Origin: Lichenostomus cassidix
Lineage: Eukaryota; Chordata; Aves; Passeriformes; Meliphagidae
Length of the DNA: 64,000 bases
NCBI GenBank assembly: GCA_008360975.2
Contig: CM039210.1
Coordinates: 6,202,293-6,266,292, forward strand
Reading direction: 5' to 3'
The notes below the pieces were generated by a model, which was not told the DNA's origin, searched no databases, and worked only from the letters and a program-made list of their open reading frames with translations. Of the stretch, positions 44,801 through 57,700 are shown piece after piece (position 1 is the stretch's first letter; every line of letters begins with the position of its first letter). The translations under genes were made by a program, and so were the position numbers.

Positions 44801-47109
44801 GCTTTCAAAAAATTCTATAGCTTTCCAAATATTATGTTGTGTTCTGTTCCTTCTTGGTTTTTTCCTTTGGTCCTTTGAAAGGCACTGAAAGGAGAGCCCA
44901 GGCATCAGGGTGTGGACACAGCATCTACCTTCAGGATGATGACAAGCTTCCACCCTGTGGTTGGTTTTAGAAGGAGCTTTGGGTTGAGGTGGCACCCTGT
45001 TTTCATGGCACTAGCCCAAGGCATCCTCTCTCCTGGCTGGTGGCCTGAGCTGATAGCAACAGTGGGGAATTTGTGGAGAAGCTTCGCACTGAGCAGTGTA
45101 GCACCCAGCAGATGCCTTTTAACTTCCTTATGTCTCTGCAGAGTCATTCAAGAGTTTTATGTACTTACAGATTAATGTTATATGTTATAGGTTGGCAGAG
45201 ATTCTGTTGATTCCCACTTGAGATCTCGTGCCACCATCACAGCATGTTGTGTGAAAAAGTTGTGTGGGAAGGGGCTGGGCAGAGCAGGCTTGGGGGGTAG
45301 TCCCTGCCCCAGAGCTCCGACCAATCCATTGCTGCCTTGATGCCATTTCTGCATGTGGGATCTGCACAGGGTAAGAGGAGAAAAAAATTATTCTAAGCAA
45401 ATAAATAAACAATATCATTCTGTGTTCCCCCATCACCCTTTTTCATGTCACTTCATCTCACTTCTAGCCACAATATCCATTTGCTTAGTGTTGAATATGC
45501 CACAAGGTCCCAGCAACAACACTAATCCCTGCAGATGTACAGCAGATTTTTTCCATTCTTTGGCAATTAGAAAATATAATATAACTGGGGTAAAAAACCA
45601 AAAAGTATTAGTAAGTGTAAGAATTAAACTGGGGGTCAAACTTTTTTCAACTGGAGCATTTAAAAGTATATTTTTCCCAACAGAATTAAATTGAAATTTA
45701 AAAATATTTTGAATCAAGTTATTTTGCTTTGAGAGTGTTCCTTTGAAACATTCTTTAAAGATTTTCTTAAATCCTGTGACCCAAACAGTTTGGTAGAACA
45801 ATGTTAAAAATCACAGAATTATGGTTATTACTCAACAAGAGTTTCCTTCAATGCAATGTGCCATGGATGGCCAATACTCCATGGCTCATGGGAAAATCCA
45901 CATCCTTGCCTGTTCCAGCAAGCCCTAGAAAGATGCTGGCGGTATGGCCAGAAAATTACATTTGTGCTCTGCAGGTAAGTTCTTGTTCCAAATTGTGGTC
46001 ACTGGTGGATCTCAACCCTTTCCCTGAGACATGGTTTGGTACCAACCCTTCTCCTGCCATTGAGTACTTCTGTCCCTTGTAAAACAGCTCCCTCGGTTTT
46101 GCTTCAGTTCTCACACTTGAGCATCCCATAGTAAGCTCCAATAATTCCCATTATATCCATCCATGTCCCATTTTCATGCTCCTCCTGATATTTCCAGCCA
46201 CCACCAGAAGTAGTACCCAAGGCTGAAGGGACCACAGCCAGATCCAGCATCACTTGCAAGGGCAGCCATGGACACCCAGCCTGCATCCTCACCATCTCAG
46301 CCCTCAGCACCTGGTTTTTGGAGATGCTGATGCTTGGCAAAAGCCATCCTCCAAGGACACTGGGCTCTTCATGCTGCTCAGTGCATTTTGGCATCCTCAA
46401 AAGCAATATCGAAACCCTGTGTGGCTTTTTCCTCTCCAGAAAGACACAGAGATACTGTTGGTGAGCTCTCCCCAGGACAGGGGTCATCAGTTCTCACTGT
46501 GGGAAGGCCAAACCACGCTCCACATGTTAGAAATCCCCAGTGTATGTTCAGCTCTGGCTAGCCAGCCAGGCCGGCCACTGCTCACCTGGCCCAGGCTTTC
46601 CCTGTTCCCCATTCTCTGCTGCCATCTGGTGGATATTTGATTTTATTCAGCTTAAAGCTGCAAAATCCCAGTGTGTTTTCCTTAGGTTTATCCATCTTGG
46701 CCATGGGCGGTTGATTACTTGGCCTTTGGTCACACAGGCAAAGCCGTGGGAGCCTGAAGACATGGAAAGGTCCCAGATGTTTTCCCCCTTCTCCGGAACA
46801 AGCAGAGTTTGGACACCACAAAGAGCTGGTGAGACCCTACAGGCAGCACTGTTGGATTTTGGTCTTGTCACCAAGTCAGTGCACTGGATCAAACTCCACA
46901 TGGGAGACTGGCATTATTCATTGCTCCCATTAGTCAGCATGTCCCTTGCAAATCCCAGCCCAGGAGAGGCAAGATTTTAAGCAGTGGCAGGATTTAGCAC
47001 TAGCATCAAATTTGGCATGACCCCAGGGCCAGATTTCCTGCACACCTTTGCTCAGGAGCCAGCAGTCTCCGTGTAAAAAGTTTGCCCCTGTGTTTCTTCT
47101 AAGCCTCAT
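44801..47109. other. Unassigned intergenic sequence
   Basis: About 2.3 kb with several overlapping open frames of 60-146 codons on both strands, but none resembles a known family. The GC content is mixed. I cannot support a gene. Confidence 0.35.
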
Positions 47110-48030
47110 TTAAGTACTGAAAGGCTGCAAGAAGGCCTCCTTAGAGCCTTCTCTTCTCCAGGCTGAACAACCCCAACTCTCTCAGCCTGTCTCCACGGCA
47201 GAGATGTTCCAGCCCTCTGAGCATCTTCGCAGCCTCCTCTGGACTCACTCCAACAGGTGGATGTGCTTCCTGTGTGTCCTGGTTTGAAAGACAGGTGTCT
47301 GCCAAGGAAGACAGAAACCTCCCTTAGAATAGAGAATATTACCCCCCTTACCCCCCTTCCCTCCGAATTATAACTTTGAAATCAAGGGGTTTTCAGGCAA
47401 AGATATGGGAAAAGGAATGACAGTTCTTTACTAGTATTTATAACAAGGCAATAATACAGAAAGAACAGTTTAAACTGACAAAGTCAGAATACAGCCTGCC
47501 ACCCTGTTAGTCAGGGTGGTGGTAGCAGTCCAGTTAAATGGTGGCTGCAGTCCCATTGGGATGATGGATGTGGTCTGTTGAAGCGGTGATCCTGCAGAAA
47601 GGTCTGGTCGGTCTCTGGAGGTCCAGTGGTGACTCTCGAGCTCTTCTCTGTGAATCCAGTGGGAGTCCTGCCTCAGTGTTTCAGAGTCTCAGCTTAAATG
47701 CAGGTAGGAATGTTCAGTTTCTCCCCTCTGTGCAGGGCATCTCACAATGGGTTGATGTAATCTTATGAGTCATTCCTGGCAAACTTGATAGCCCATCAGC
47801 GGAGATGGCCCCGGGAGAGTGTTATCAAGGCTGAATCATGCTGAAGATAAAGCACACTGTCCCACCTGTTTTTAACAGCTCATGAAGATGGTAATAGAAT
47901 ACATACTTTTGGTTACACCCTACATGTAACCTAAGACACTGTGCTGAGGACTCCAGAGCTTGATGCCATACTTCAGGTGAGGTCTCACCAAAGCAGAGTA
48001 GAATTCCAAAAATTGCTTCAAACTGCAGCA
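47110..48030 (-). mobile_element. CR1 fragment (-) split by a solo LTR
   Basis: CTTCTCCAGGCTGAACAACCC... (47112-47274) and GCTGAGGACTCCAGAGCTTG...CACCAAAGCAGAGTAG (47939-48003) are reversed CR1 3' UTR that join across the LTR at 47275-47938. Confidence 0.82.
47275..47938 (-). mobile_element. Solo LTR, family D, 5-bp TSD
   Basis: TGTCCTGGTTTGAAAGACAGG...GTAACCTAAGACA with the exact 5-bp duplication CTGTG (47270-47274 and 47939-47943) in CR1. It is the reverse complement of the family D ends at 33558-35244. Confidence 0.9.
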
Positions 48031-48183
48031 TTTGTAAAGATTTTCTGTGGGAAATAAGTAAAATCTTATAGAATAACTAAGGATTTTTTTTGCTCACTTT
48101 TGCTAACTGAATAAGCACTTTGGGAAAAGTACAGATGACATGCAGGCAAGCAACAAGTTATGTAAACTTCACATGAGCACTGT

Positions 48184-48445
48184 TGTCGCTGTTGAGCAGC
48201 TAGCAGAGTAATGAAGGCATCAGTTCTCAGTGGCAAGAAGGAATGACCTTTACTGTTTTGATTTCATCATATATATAGAGTTTTCAAAAGTCACCCAGAT
48301 TGGTCGGTCAGAAGCCTTCCCCCAGGCCTGATTGGCCAGGCTTGCACCGTCCAAGTTCTGGGACACTGTTCCAATAACATCCAAACTTTATCTTTATTTA
48401 TAAAACACAAGAAAATTCTCATGGGAAAAGCCTGTGCTAGCCACA
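48184..48445 (-). mobile_element. 262-bp solo LTR, family J, 6-bp TSD
   Basis: TGTCGCTGTTGAGCAG...GTGCTAGCCACA, near-identical in sequence and equal in length to 5679-5940. It is flanked by the exact 6-bp duplication CACTGT (48178-48183 and 48446-48451). Confidence 0.9.
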
Positions 48446-48451
48446 CACTGT

Positions 48452-48818
48452 GTGATCGGAACACTGATTGGTTGGGAAGACGTGGACAACAGCACATCAG
48501 GTGGTGTGCAGCCAATGTGTGCTTGTTTAAGTTAAGAATGCTAACCAGTATAATTTTAGCTGGAATATTTTTTGCACAGTATAAAAGTTTTACCTAGCTG
48601 TATAGTATAAAAGAGTGTCTGTAGCTGCCTTAAATGATTCTCTTCAAGCAAGCAAGAATGTCCTGTCTTCACTCACTGCAGTTTTCCACACTGTTTTGCA
48701 CTTCCTGTGGAAAGTGGTAGCTAATTTAAAAGGTGTAAATCACTATTTTTCATGCCAAAGCAGCAGCACCAAATGTACAGAGCATGATCTTGTGAAAAAC
48801 ACGCTTCACTCTCCTGTT
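48452..48818. other. Unassigned, with two TATA-like boxes
   Basis: TATAAAAG occurs at 48580-48587 and 48606-48613. It could be a decayed LTR, but no ends or poly(A) signal fit, and no gene follows. Confidence 0.35.
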
Positions 48819-48824
48819 GAAATT

Positions 48825-49290
48825 TAAAAGGTTTAATAAAAGACAATAGGGGACACCAAACAATAAAGCAAAGAAACAGCGCTGGGTGCTTGGCCCTGGG
48901 CCAAGAAGCACACCTGCCATTGAGGGAGTCGTCTTAAATACTCTTTGTATTGCGTCAGCCTCATGCCTATTCATAAGCATTCATGCATATTCAAACTTTT
49001 CTCAAAACTATTTTGCATGTTCCAAGAACTATTTTGCATGGCTCCTCCTTGGTCCCGCCTTTTTAGAGCATGTGCTTTTTCGGCTGTGGTTTCTTCCAGT
49101 CTTAGTTATCGTCTCCCAGTTTGGGCTTGGGTCCGTAGTCCTTGCATCTGTTTATAGGCTGATAGGTATCAGTGGCAGGTCTTCTTTTTGGGTGTTATCC
49201 AGTCAAGCAGGTAGTGTGGTTAGTAAAGAAAAGTCTTTTAAACTACTTTTGTTAGTTTTTTACTACAATATCGAAATCTAGTTCATAACA
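48825..49290 (-). mobile_element. 466-bp solo LTR with TG...TA ends, 6-bp TSD
   Basis: On the minus strand it runs TGTTATGAACTAG...TTAAACCTTTTA. It is flanked by the exact 6-bp duplication GAAATT (48819-48824 and 49291-49296). A minus-strand TATTTAAG box and an ATTAAA signal agree with this orientation. The 3' end shares TTGTCTTTTATTA with the LTR at 59640-59970. Confidence 0.82.
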
Positions 49291-49474
49291 GAAATTAAAG
49301 CATTGGTTATATACCTCTATCTTTATGACAAGACTACTTCTGTAAAAAAGAATAAAACCATACACACAATGAATATCTACAAAAAGCCAACAATATATTA
49401 ATATATATTTATCACAATCTCAGTACTGAAATTTGGACAGATAGCATTCCCGTGCAGAAAAACTTTGGTAGTTT

Positions 49475-50074
49475 TGTCGGAAAACAATATAACTTTAGAA
49501 ATTTTATTGTATCTCTCTAGTTAGTTTTGACTTTACCTAGGGAAAAGGAGCTTTCTTTAGTTTTTTAAAGAGATATAGTATCACCCTACGTAGATGGGAT
49601 TAACATACTACGGAGTGGGAGTGACCCCGAAGATAACCAGAAAGATAAAGACCATTAACAGAACATCTGTAGGGCATTGTGGCCACCCACCGAACATCCG
49701 CAGGTCATGGGGTTATCTCAAACATTTACCAGATGCCACCTCCAGCAGGGATGAAGGCATCTGATCTGAAACAGGAATGATAAGAAAAACTGAAGAATGA
49801 AATACCTAATTAGCATCAGAAGCGAAGATATTCAGATCCAATAAGAAACCTGAATATCGGATGTTACTCAACTCTGGTCCAATGAAACTTTAAACAATGT
49901 ATCTCTATGGGGTTTTGACTGTATAAAATTCGGGAGAAAATTCTCTGATGTTATATGTTCTTGGAATATTTTCCTAGGCACATCCTGGCCAGCAAATAAA
50001 GTAATGCCTGATTCTCTATCACTTCAAATACAGTGTTAGAGGGTTTTTCTTATTTTCCCGCAGATTCGGTGACA
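49475..50074 (+). mobile_element. LTR, family B (TGTC...GACA), no TSD
   Basis: TGTCGGAAAACAATATAAC...GATTCGGTGACA, 600 bp, with TATAAAATTC (about 49921) and AATAAAGTAATG (about 49997). The flanks GTTT and CTGA do not match, so it may be one end of a deleted or recombined provirus. Confidence 0.8.
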
Positions 50075-51007
50075 CTGACACAGTATGATGTGAAGTGTCA
50101 CCTATAACCTGGGGCAATGTGTTATTACACCTCTGAGTGTCCACCTCTGGTGCTTTATTCCATTGCATTTCAACCCTTTCCATTGCTGAAGAAGTCACCA
50201 AAGAAGAGTTTTCCCACCGAGAGCATCTCCTCTTGCCAGGCTGCACTCTTGCTCCCTAGCTGGCCAGTGGTGGACCAAACAGGAGAAATATCAAGGTAAT
50301 GTTGCAGCGGGGTAGTGGTGTGGATCTTCTTTCAGGTGGTCCTAGAAGATCTGACAAAACTAAGCATCGTCTGTTAAACATGACCTAAACTGGTGGGTTC
50401 AAAAGGTCATGGGAGGGGAGAACCCAGACTGACAACAGTACAGGCACAATTGTGCCAACTGAAAAAACAAAGTGAGAAAGGAGTGGTCAAATAGATAACC
50501 CAAATCTATTATTTCTTTGATCTTTTGCCCCTTCCACTAGCACGGCGCCCATCCAGGACTGAAGGCTGATAACAGTTCTGGCCTTGTGGATTCCCTTAAT
50601 CTTATCAAGATAAAAGGGGGCAAAAGGAATCCTTTTGAAATTGAGCACAAGAAATCACTAATAACATTAATGACTTATGAAAAGTAATTTGTATAACCAC
50701 TCCTATCCTGGGGAATGTAATGAATATTTATGAATTTTACCTATAACACTGTGCCTTTGGAGGTACTGAGGTGTGTGTGTTTGGTGGAGACAATTCCCCA
50801 CACATCTGATGCATCGAATAAAGCAAATACCCACTTCTCTGACTTGGTCTCTGAAGTGTCTCCAGGCTCGATTGAGGCAAATCAAAAGGAGACATTCTCA
50901 AGTTAGGCAGAAATGCACACAACAACAAATCAGCATATTGAAGAAAGCATCTTAATTTTTTTTTCAGTAGATTTTGATCATCTATGAGTTGTCAAGCACT
51001 TCCCATC
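50075..51007. other. Possible further LTR/ERV sequence, unassigned
   Basis: CGAATAAAGCAAATACCC (about 50816-50833), followed by a GTCTCTGAAGTGTCTCC stretch, looks like the R-U5 part of another LTR. The ends and target duplication were not found. Confidence 0.3.
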
Positions 51008-51211
51008 TTGGTGGAAAGAGGAGCTGGCACAGGTTGCCCAGAGAAGCTGTGGCTGCCCCATCCCTGGAAGTGTTCAAGGACAGGTTGGATGGGGTTTGGA
51101 GCAATCTGGTCTAGTGGAAGGTGTCCCTGCCCATGGCAGGGGGGGTTGGAACAAGATGATCTTTAAGGTCCCTTCCAACCCAAATCATTCTAGGATTCTG
51201 TGATTCTATGA
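51008..51211 (+). mobile_element. CR1 3' end (+)
   Basis: GTGGAAAGAGGAGCTGG... to the tail ATTCTAGGATTCTGTGATTC at about 51190-51207. Confidence 0.88.
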
Positions 51212-52124
51212 AAGCAAAGCAACCATGGTGCAGGAGCCAGAATCATTTCTTGAAGCACCAGCAGCACCTCTGCTGAGCCACAGAGTGTGTCAAAGGCAAC
51301 AGGAGAAAGAGAAGCAGACGCAGAAACTGGCTGCTGCTTTCCAGGTACACAAAGTGCTCATGGCCTGAAAGTCCTCTGGCAGCTCCTATTTTTCCTCTGC
51401 CCCTAAATAGGATGCTCAGGCATTGACAAAAGACTATCAGCAGAAAGCAAGGTTAAAAAAGCAATAATTCAGCCAACTAACTGCCATTGCTGTTCCTTCC
51501 TATCTCTGTGTTCTTGATAAACAAATTCATAACAAGATTTTTTTGCTCCATTCCCTGGAGCAGTCTACTAGTCTGTCGTTCAACATACATTGCCAGTCAA
51601 AGCCAAGTTTCCGCAATACAATATCCCTTAAGATTATCTCCTTTGCATTCACTATTATGTGATTATGCTAATTATCCAGCCAGCTTTAATATCCTCATAT
51701 TTTCCCTGCCATCAGAGCCGGGGAGTTCTGATGCGCTCTGCTACACATACATTTCTCTGTGGGCTGTTGCAGCTTGTCAAGGCCAAAGGAAACTTAGACA
51801 TAACTTTGCCCCAACTGACAAGAATTTTAAAAATCTTATCCTAACTAGCATTTAGCTAATGTTTGATGGCTTCTCCTATCTATAACATTACACTGATAAT
51901 GCCTGTGCATTTCAAGGTTTCATACTTTTTTTTTTTTAATCTTGCAGTGTAGTTAATTTCCTGGGAAGGCTTCACATATTTACCCTTCCACTTGAAAGCC
52001 CTGCCTGTTAGAGTAACATTTATCTGTTAAAAAAAACCCCCGAAACCCAAACCCAAGAAATTTTGGAGACGGGATCCTTACAGCTTGTATAAAACCAGTG
52101 CATATTATAAAACTGATGTGACTA
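51212..52124. other. Unassigned intergenic sequence
   Basis: No exon or repeat recognised. A T-rich run lies at about 51927-51939 and an A/C-rich run at about 52029-52056. Confidence 0.4.
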
Positions 52125-52128
52125 CTAA

Positions 52129-52571
52129 TGTCAGAAACAATATAACTTTAGAAATTTTATTGTATCTCTCTAGCTAGCTTTAATTGACTTTACCTAGGGA
52201 AAGGAGCTTTTCTTTAGTTTTTTTAAGAGATATAGTATCACCCTATGGAGATGGGATTAACATACCACGGATTGGGAGTAACCCCGAAGATAACCAGAAA
52301 GATAAAGACCATTAACAGAACATCTGCAGGACACTGTGGCCACCCACCGAACATCCGCAGGTCATGGGGTTATCTCAGACATTCACCAGACACCATCTCC
52401 AGGAGGGGTTTTGACTGTATAAAATTCGGGAGAAAATTCTCTGATGTTATGTGTTCTTGGAATACTTTCCTAGGCACATCCTGGCCAGCAAATAAAGTAA
52501 TGCATGATTCTCTATCACTTCAAATACAGTGTTAGAGGGTTTTTCTTATTTTCCCGCAGATTTCGGTGACA
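52129..52571 (+). mobile_element. Solo LTR, family B, internally deleted, 4-bp TSD
   Basis: TGTCAGAAACAATATAAC...TTTCGGTGACA with the exact 4-bp duplication CTAA (52125-52128 and 52572-52575). It lacks about 155 bp of U3 present at 49475-50074 (the segment between GCCACCTCCAGCAGG and GGGGTTTTGACTG). The 4-bp duplication points to a class I ERV. Confidence 0.9.
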
Positions 52572-52575
52572 CTAA

Positions 52576-53121
52576 GAAGCTGGACTTTTGATGTTTGGAA
52601 TTAATTGCTTTAAGTAATATATATGAAAAATATAATCTGACATAAAAATCTCATTATCTTCATGACTGCCTGAAATATAGCATGGTTCAAGCCCTACCAG
52701 AGTCAATGCTAGAGAGTCCTCTTCATTCAAGTATAAGCTTACTTAATATTTTCTTTCCTGTTTTTAAAGTTTCGGTGCAAGTACTCATCAGGATATGGGT
52801 TTCATTAGCTTTTTCATTTCAAGTTTTGCTGTGTGCTTTCTTTTTTAAAAAAAATGAAATAAAATCTGAATTTTCATGTCTCTGGGCTACCGTAAATTGT
52901 TCTCCCCATAAAATGTGATTTAAATAGCAAGAAGAGTTGGCTGTAATCATAATAAAATAACCAAACATGACTCAGATCAATTTTCTAGAGGGCTTTTGGT
53001 GTGCATAATTTCCATAAATTCCTGGTGTGTTTGGTAGCCTTTAGTACTTTGCAATTTGAAAATGTTTTCACAAACTATTTCCTGTTTTTTCCCCCCTTCA
53101 TTACTATTTAGCTGATATGCC
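52576..53121. other. Unassigned intergenic sequence
   Basis: AT-rich, nothing recognised. Confidence 0.4.
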
Positions 53122-53265
53122 TCATAAAATCATAGAACGCTTTGGGTTGGAAGAGACCTTTAAAGCTCATCTAGTTCCCCCTGCCATGAGCAGGAACACC
53201 TTCCACAAGACCAGGTTGCTCTGAGCCCTATCCAGTCTGGCCTTGAACACTTCCAGGGAATTTAT
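53122..53265 (-). mobile_element. CR1 3' end (-)
   Basis: CATAAAATCATAGAACGCTTTG is the reversed CR1 tail. It is followed by the reversed terminal 3' UTR (TTGGAAGAGACC, CCATGAGCAGG). Confidence 0.85.
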
Positions 53266-54309
53266 TCATGGGGTCTGCAAAGGGTTTGTGTCACAAGCTC
53301 TTGTCTCCCCCTGCAACAACCTCAGAGCAGCCCTGGAAATGACACAGTAACTTCTGCAGAGTCTGGAACAGCAGCAGTTACCCACAACTCAGTGCATGGA
53401 TGGATGGAGTTCCATCACACCTCTTTAATTTTTCTCTCAGATACAGAAATACAGCTCAAATGGACTCCACACATGCAGGTGGGGACAGGCTAATCAGCTT
53501 GTTTCCTGTGTACAGTTGCTTTTCACCCATGCTGGATCTTATCCCCACTTGATCCCAGCCATTTCCCTACATTGCTAATTCAAAGGGCAGAGGGTCCATC
53601 CTCCATGTCAAAATGCAACCATGAAGCTGCTCAGCTTAACAGAGCAGCTGCCCTCAGGGCTTCAAAGACAGGACACTGCTTGGAGAAAATATGGAAGATG
53701 ACCCATAATCCATGTGAGAGAAGGAAGCACCTTGATTCCTTCAACTTGAACAAGAGGACTTGGCAGCTGAGTCTGGTAGTGGAGACATCTCAGCAATACA
53801 GCACAAAGTCTCAATGCACTCCTCTCACCTTTGCTTGGAATTGCCAAATTCTGACCTTGTAGCAACAGTTGCCAATGACCCACCAGAGAGTCTTTCAAAT
53901 GGAAGAACTTTCCTGACATGACTGGTGTGAAAGACAGCGTCTTAGAGGTGTGAGGCTTGGCGTAGGGAAACAAGGTCAATCTCTTGGCTGAATTAGAAAC
54001 AGGCTTAGAGGGTAGACTCTGAAGGAACACTCTTTGAGAGCTAAGCAGTGCCAGCCATGAGTCGTCAGGTTTCCTCCATCATCCCACCACAGGCTAAGAA
54101 AGCAGATGCCCAACCCCACAACCAGACATGGGGACAAAATGGATCTTTAAAGAGCCTGTCTTCAGAGCTTCACAGAGAAATAGTGAAGCTCAAGATATGA
54201 ACTCCTGGAGAGTTCAAGCCATGCAACCTGAAATATTTCAGAGAGACCTTGGGCATGAACCTACTCAAAAGCAGAAGCATCAATGTTTTCTGGTCCCATG
54301 GGAAATAGG
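53266..54309. other. Unassigned intergenic sequence
   Basis: About 1 kb with open frames of up to 122 codons on the minus strand but no recognisable protein. Confidence 0.35.
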
Positions 54310-54313
54310 CTGG

Positions 54314-54789
54314 TGATGCCAAACTGATTTTTGCTTTTATATATTCTTCACAAATACTTGTAGCTCTGTAGCCTATTGTTCTATAAGTATATAGATTCAT
54401 AGCTAGCATTTTACCTACTCTGTTAGACAGAAAGATAAAACACATTCCTAAAGGCCCCTATCCTATCTTGCTTCTTCTGGGAATCAAGGATGAACTACCC
54501 TTCCCAGACACTTTCCCATAAACAACTAGCAGAAGGGGGGCTCCAGAAGAGGTTGAAGCAAGAGGGGGAATTACCTCATTAACTGTGCTTCTAATCGAGG
54601 ATTCCTGTCAATTATGCTAATTTGCTAAACTTATAAAACTGCATTCGTCCTATGTGACGTCCTCCTACATGAGCATTTTTCCATACTTGACCCTGGAGAC
54701 CTCCAATTAAAGACCAGCTTTTATATGACTTCCTATATTAATATTGTCTCGAAAGTGTGTTGTTTTATTTCTAGATCTTTAAGGCATCA
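54314..54789 (+). mobile_element. Class I-type solo LTR (TGATGCC...GGCATCA), 4-bp TSD
   Basis: 476 bp with 7-bp inverted ends, flanked by the exact 4-bp duplication CTGG (54310-54313 and 54790-54793). TATAAAACTGC near 54633 and ATTAAAG near 54707 give a + orientation. Confidence 0.9.
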
Positions 54790-54793
54790 CTGG

Positions 54794-57700
54794 GCTTATT
54801 TAAATTGGTCTAACTCCACATCACGTGCCTTTGAAATAATTTCAAAATAGATCTATCTGGGGGGTAGCAAAACTCCACTCAATTCATCTCCTAGAGATGA
54901 ATGAGACCACACCGTCTTACATCTGCAACCACTGTAGGATGTCTTCAAAACATGTTTTGTGGCTTTTTTCCCAGATTTTAGTTATCCTAGGCTTGCTAAG
55001 GCCTAGGGTTTTACACAAACCAACTTGAGAGAGAAAATGACACCTCTCAATGAAGCAGATCAAGATATTGCTTCCCCAGGTTGTAAGATAATGAGGCTGG
55101 AGAGTTAAATAACAGAATAGCATAGACAACTTTTGAAAGACAAGATAGTCCTAACTGGAGGTAGAGAGAGGGGTAAAAACCATGAAGGGGTTTAGAAGTG
55201 GCCTGAATTCATACAGCAGTTTTGAGAAACGCTCACATGCAAACAGAAGTTATTGTGCCATATATAATGACAGCTTGATGAAGTTTAGAACTTAATGCCC
55301 AACCCTGCATTGAGAGTCAGATAATTTTCATGCTATATGGAAAAGGAAAATTCAAAGTGAGAAATATTCAGTAGAAGGCTTGCCAGAAAAAAAGAAAATT
55401 TTAAATAGCTAGAGATACATGAGGTGATATCAGCTGAGGCAGGTTGCCTGGCTGGAAAGATGACCAAAAGACCAAATTGTCTGCTTTGCTTTTATTCCAT
55501 AGTCCTATGTAATCAACACTTTTCCATGTAACATTTCAACTCTCAAAAGTGCCTGACTATTGGAATTTTTTTTCCCTTTTTTAATCCAAAGCTAATGAAA
55601 TTTGGTTGCTTCTCTAGTGTAGATTGAAAACTATTACCTAGCACTGCTCAACAAAGGCTTTCTCAATATTTTAAGTTCCTTGAAACATTTTAATCAACAA
55701 AGATACCCCCTCATTATGCTTTTTTAAAGGAGTAGCAATTTTTGAAAGATTGAGTTATTTTCAATGCAACACCAAAGCCAAGGTGCTAATCTGCTTTTGT
55801 ACTTTCAACTTCTTCACTCTTACAAGCACCCGGTTATATTTAAAACCCTGCTAGCAGTGAAATAGCATGTGTCACTGGTCATTCTCACCCACCTTTTCTG
55901 TAAGGTGAAAAATGCACAGATTGTTTTATCAGATTACTTTGGAAACATGCATTGGATTGATGCCCAAGATCAAACGAGCTTCTCCTACATAAAGAATCAA
56001 GGTTAGTGAGGGTCCTCAGGCTTTGTGCAAAGTAGTTTTACCCTTACAATGAGCAAGGGCATCTTGTAGTAGTTTCACATCTGCAAATTCCAAGACTACT
56101 AAGAACAAAAATAGTTGGTCAACTGATGTACAATTAGTTTCATAAATATCAACATCTATTTCTCATTATTTTGCCTCTTTGAAGATGATACTTTCCCATT
56201 TCATCTGATCAGAATGCCAACCCCATCTTGAATTAGTCTGGTCATAGCACTTCCACCACTATCTCATTAACCAAGGACAAGAGAGCCACCCTGATGGGTC
56301 TCATTGTGCTGAAACCAGACCAATTCAACAAGCCAAATGAAGGAGGACACAAAGCAAAACATGTCTCTGTCATCATACACAAGTAATTTCAAAGTTTCCA
56401 GGAGTCAGAGCTATGGGCTGCCAACAGTGGTAGCCTATCAAAAAAATATTGTGGCTTAGTGAAATCAGCCTGAGACTGAAAGGTGGGAATATGTGGGTTT
56501 TAATACTGGTTCTGCAGATACATCTTTAGGTAATGGCAGCCAAGAAATTCCCCAGGAGTTTAAATTTATTTGAAAGTATGTAGGGTTGACATACGAGAAG
56601 TACCTGAAGACTCCAGCAAAACAAGGGCATAAAATACTACCCAGTGACTGTACTTATCTGCTTTCCATCTGCATATATGTACACCATTAATCATACTCTG
56701 TCTCCCTTGGCACTCCTCCACACAATCTTTTAACAGGTCATTTTCCCTCCCATAGCTGTGGAAGTTTGATGCCTGCATTGAGACAATCTGATGCCTCTGC
56801 TGTATAAAGCAACCTATGCAAGCACCTTTTAAGGGAGTGAGGCTGAGATCTCTTTTTTTTTAACTTCTGAAATTATGATCATGTTGCCCCTATCATATTC
56901 AATATCAGCATTTCATCCCTTTTTAATTTGCATACTTAGTAAGTTCTTTTCTGAGGAAAAGAGGCTCTAGGGCACTTGGCTTGTCATATACTCGACATTT
57001 TCTTGACCACATGGATAACAAGAACACAAAATACCAAACAGATCCCACACTGCTCAGTGAAAGGCTAGATTTCATCAATGCCAGCTGGAGCATAGGACAT
57101 TAAAGAATATCAAGAGGAGGAATAGCTCCCGTACACCTCAAAAGGCATATCTTTCAAATCAGTAGTTTTGGAATTAACTCAGTCATGGTTGGGGAAAGGT
57201 CTTATAGCCAAAGTTCTATGGCTGCAGACACACCAATGTTAGGATCTAATACATTAATTTTGGGTTGAACTGGAACTGCCACTTAAACATCCCATGCCAT
57301 GGGAAGAAGTCCACCAATTCCTCCCTGCTGCTCTGTTGTTTCAATTCAGCTACACGTTTCCTTAACTAGATTTCTTTCAATGATTTGACCTAATATTAAA
57401 AAATATGAATGCATTTCAATACCTAGCTAACTCATTGAAATGGCTTTTGACAGGGTCCTAGCAAATTTAGCCTACCAGCAGCCTCTGCAAGCAGACTGGA
57501 GCTCCTCAAGTTAGCATCTGAACCACTGTCAAAAAAGTCAGTTAATCCCTTGCCATCTGTCTTTATTTTTTTAGTCACCCAGTTGGACACAACAGTCCCA
57601 GTGTTAGTACTGGCCAGTGCTACCTCTTGCAGTGTTAATTAACAGGACATTAGTTTTTTAAAATGTACCGAGATCTTGTGACATGGGAGATTGGGGGAAG

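Noticed and set aside
44801..47109. Cluster of overlapping frames up to 146 codons
   Set aside because: Both strands show frames of similar length and none resembles a protein, as expected by chance in moderately GC-rich DNA.
48580..48613. Two TATAAAAG boxes suggesting a promoter
   Set aside because: No downstream exon, CpG island or LTR structure supports a start site.
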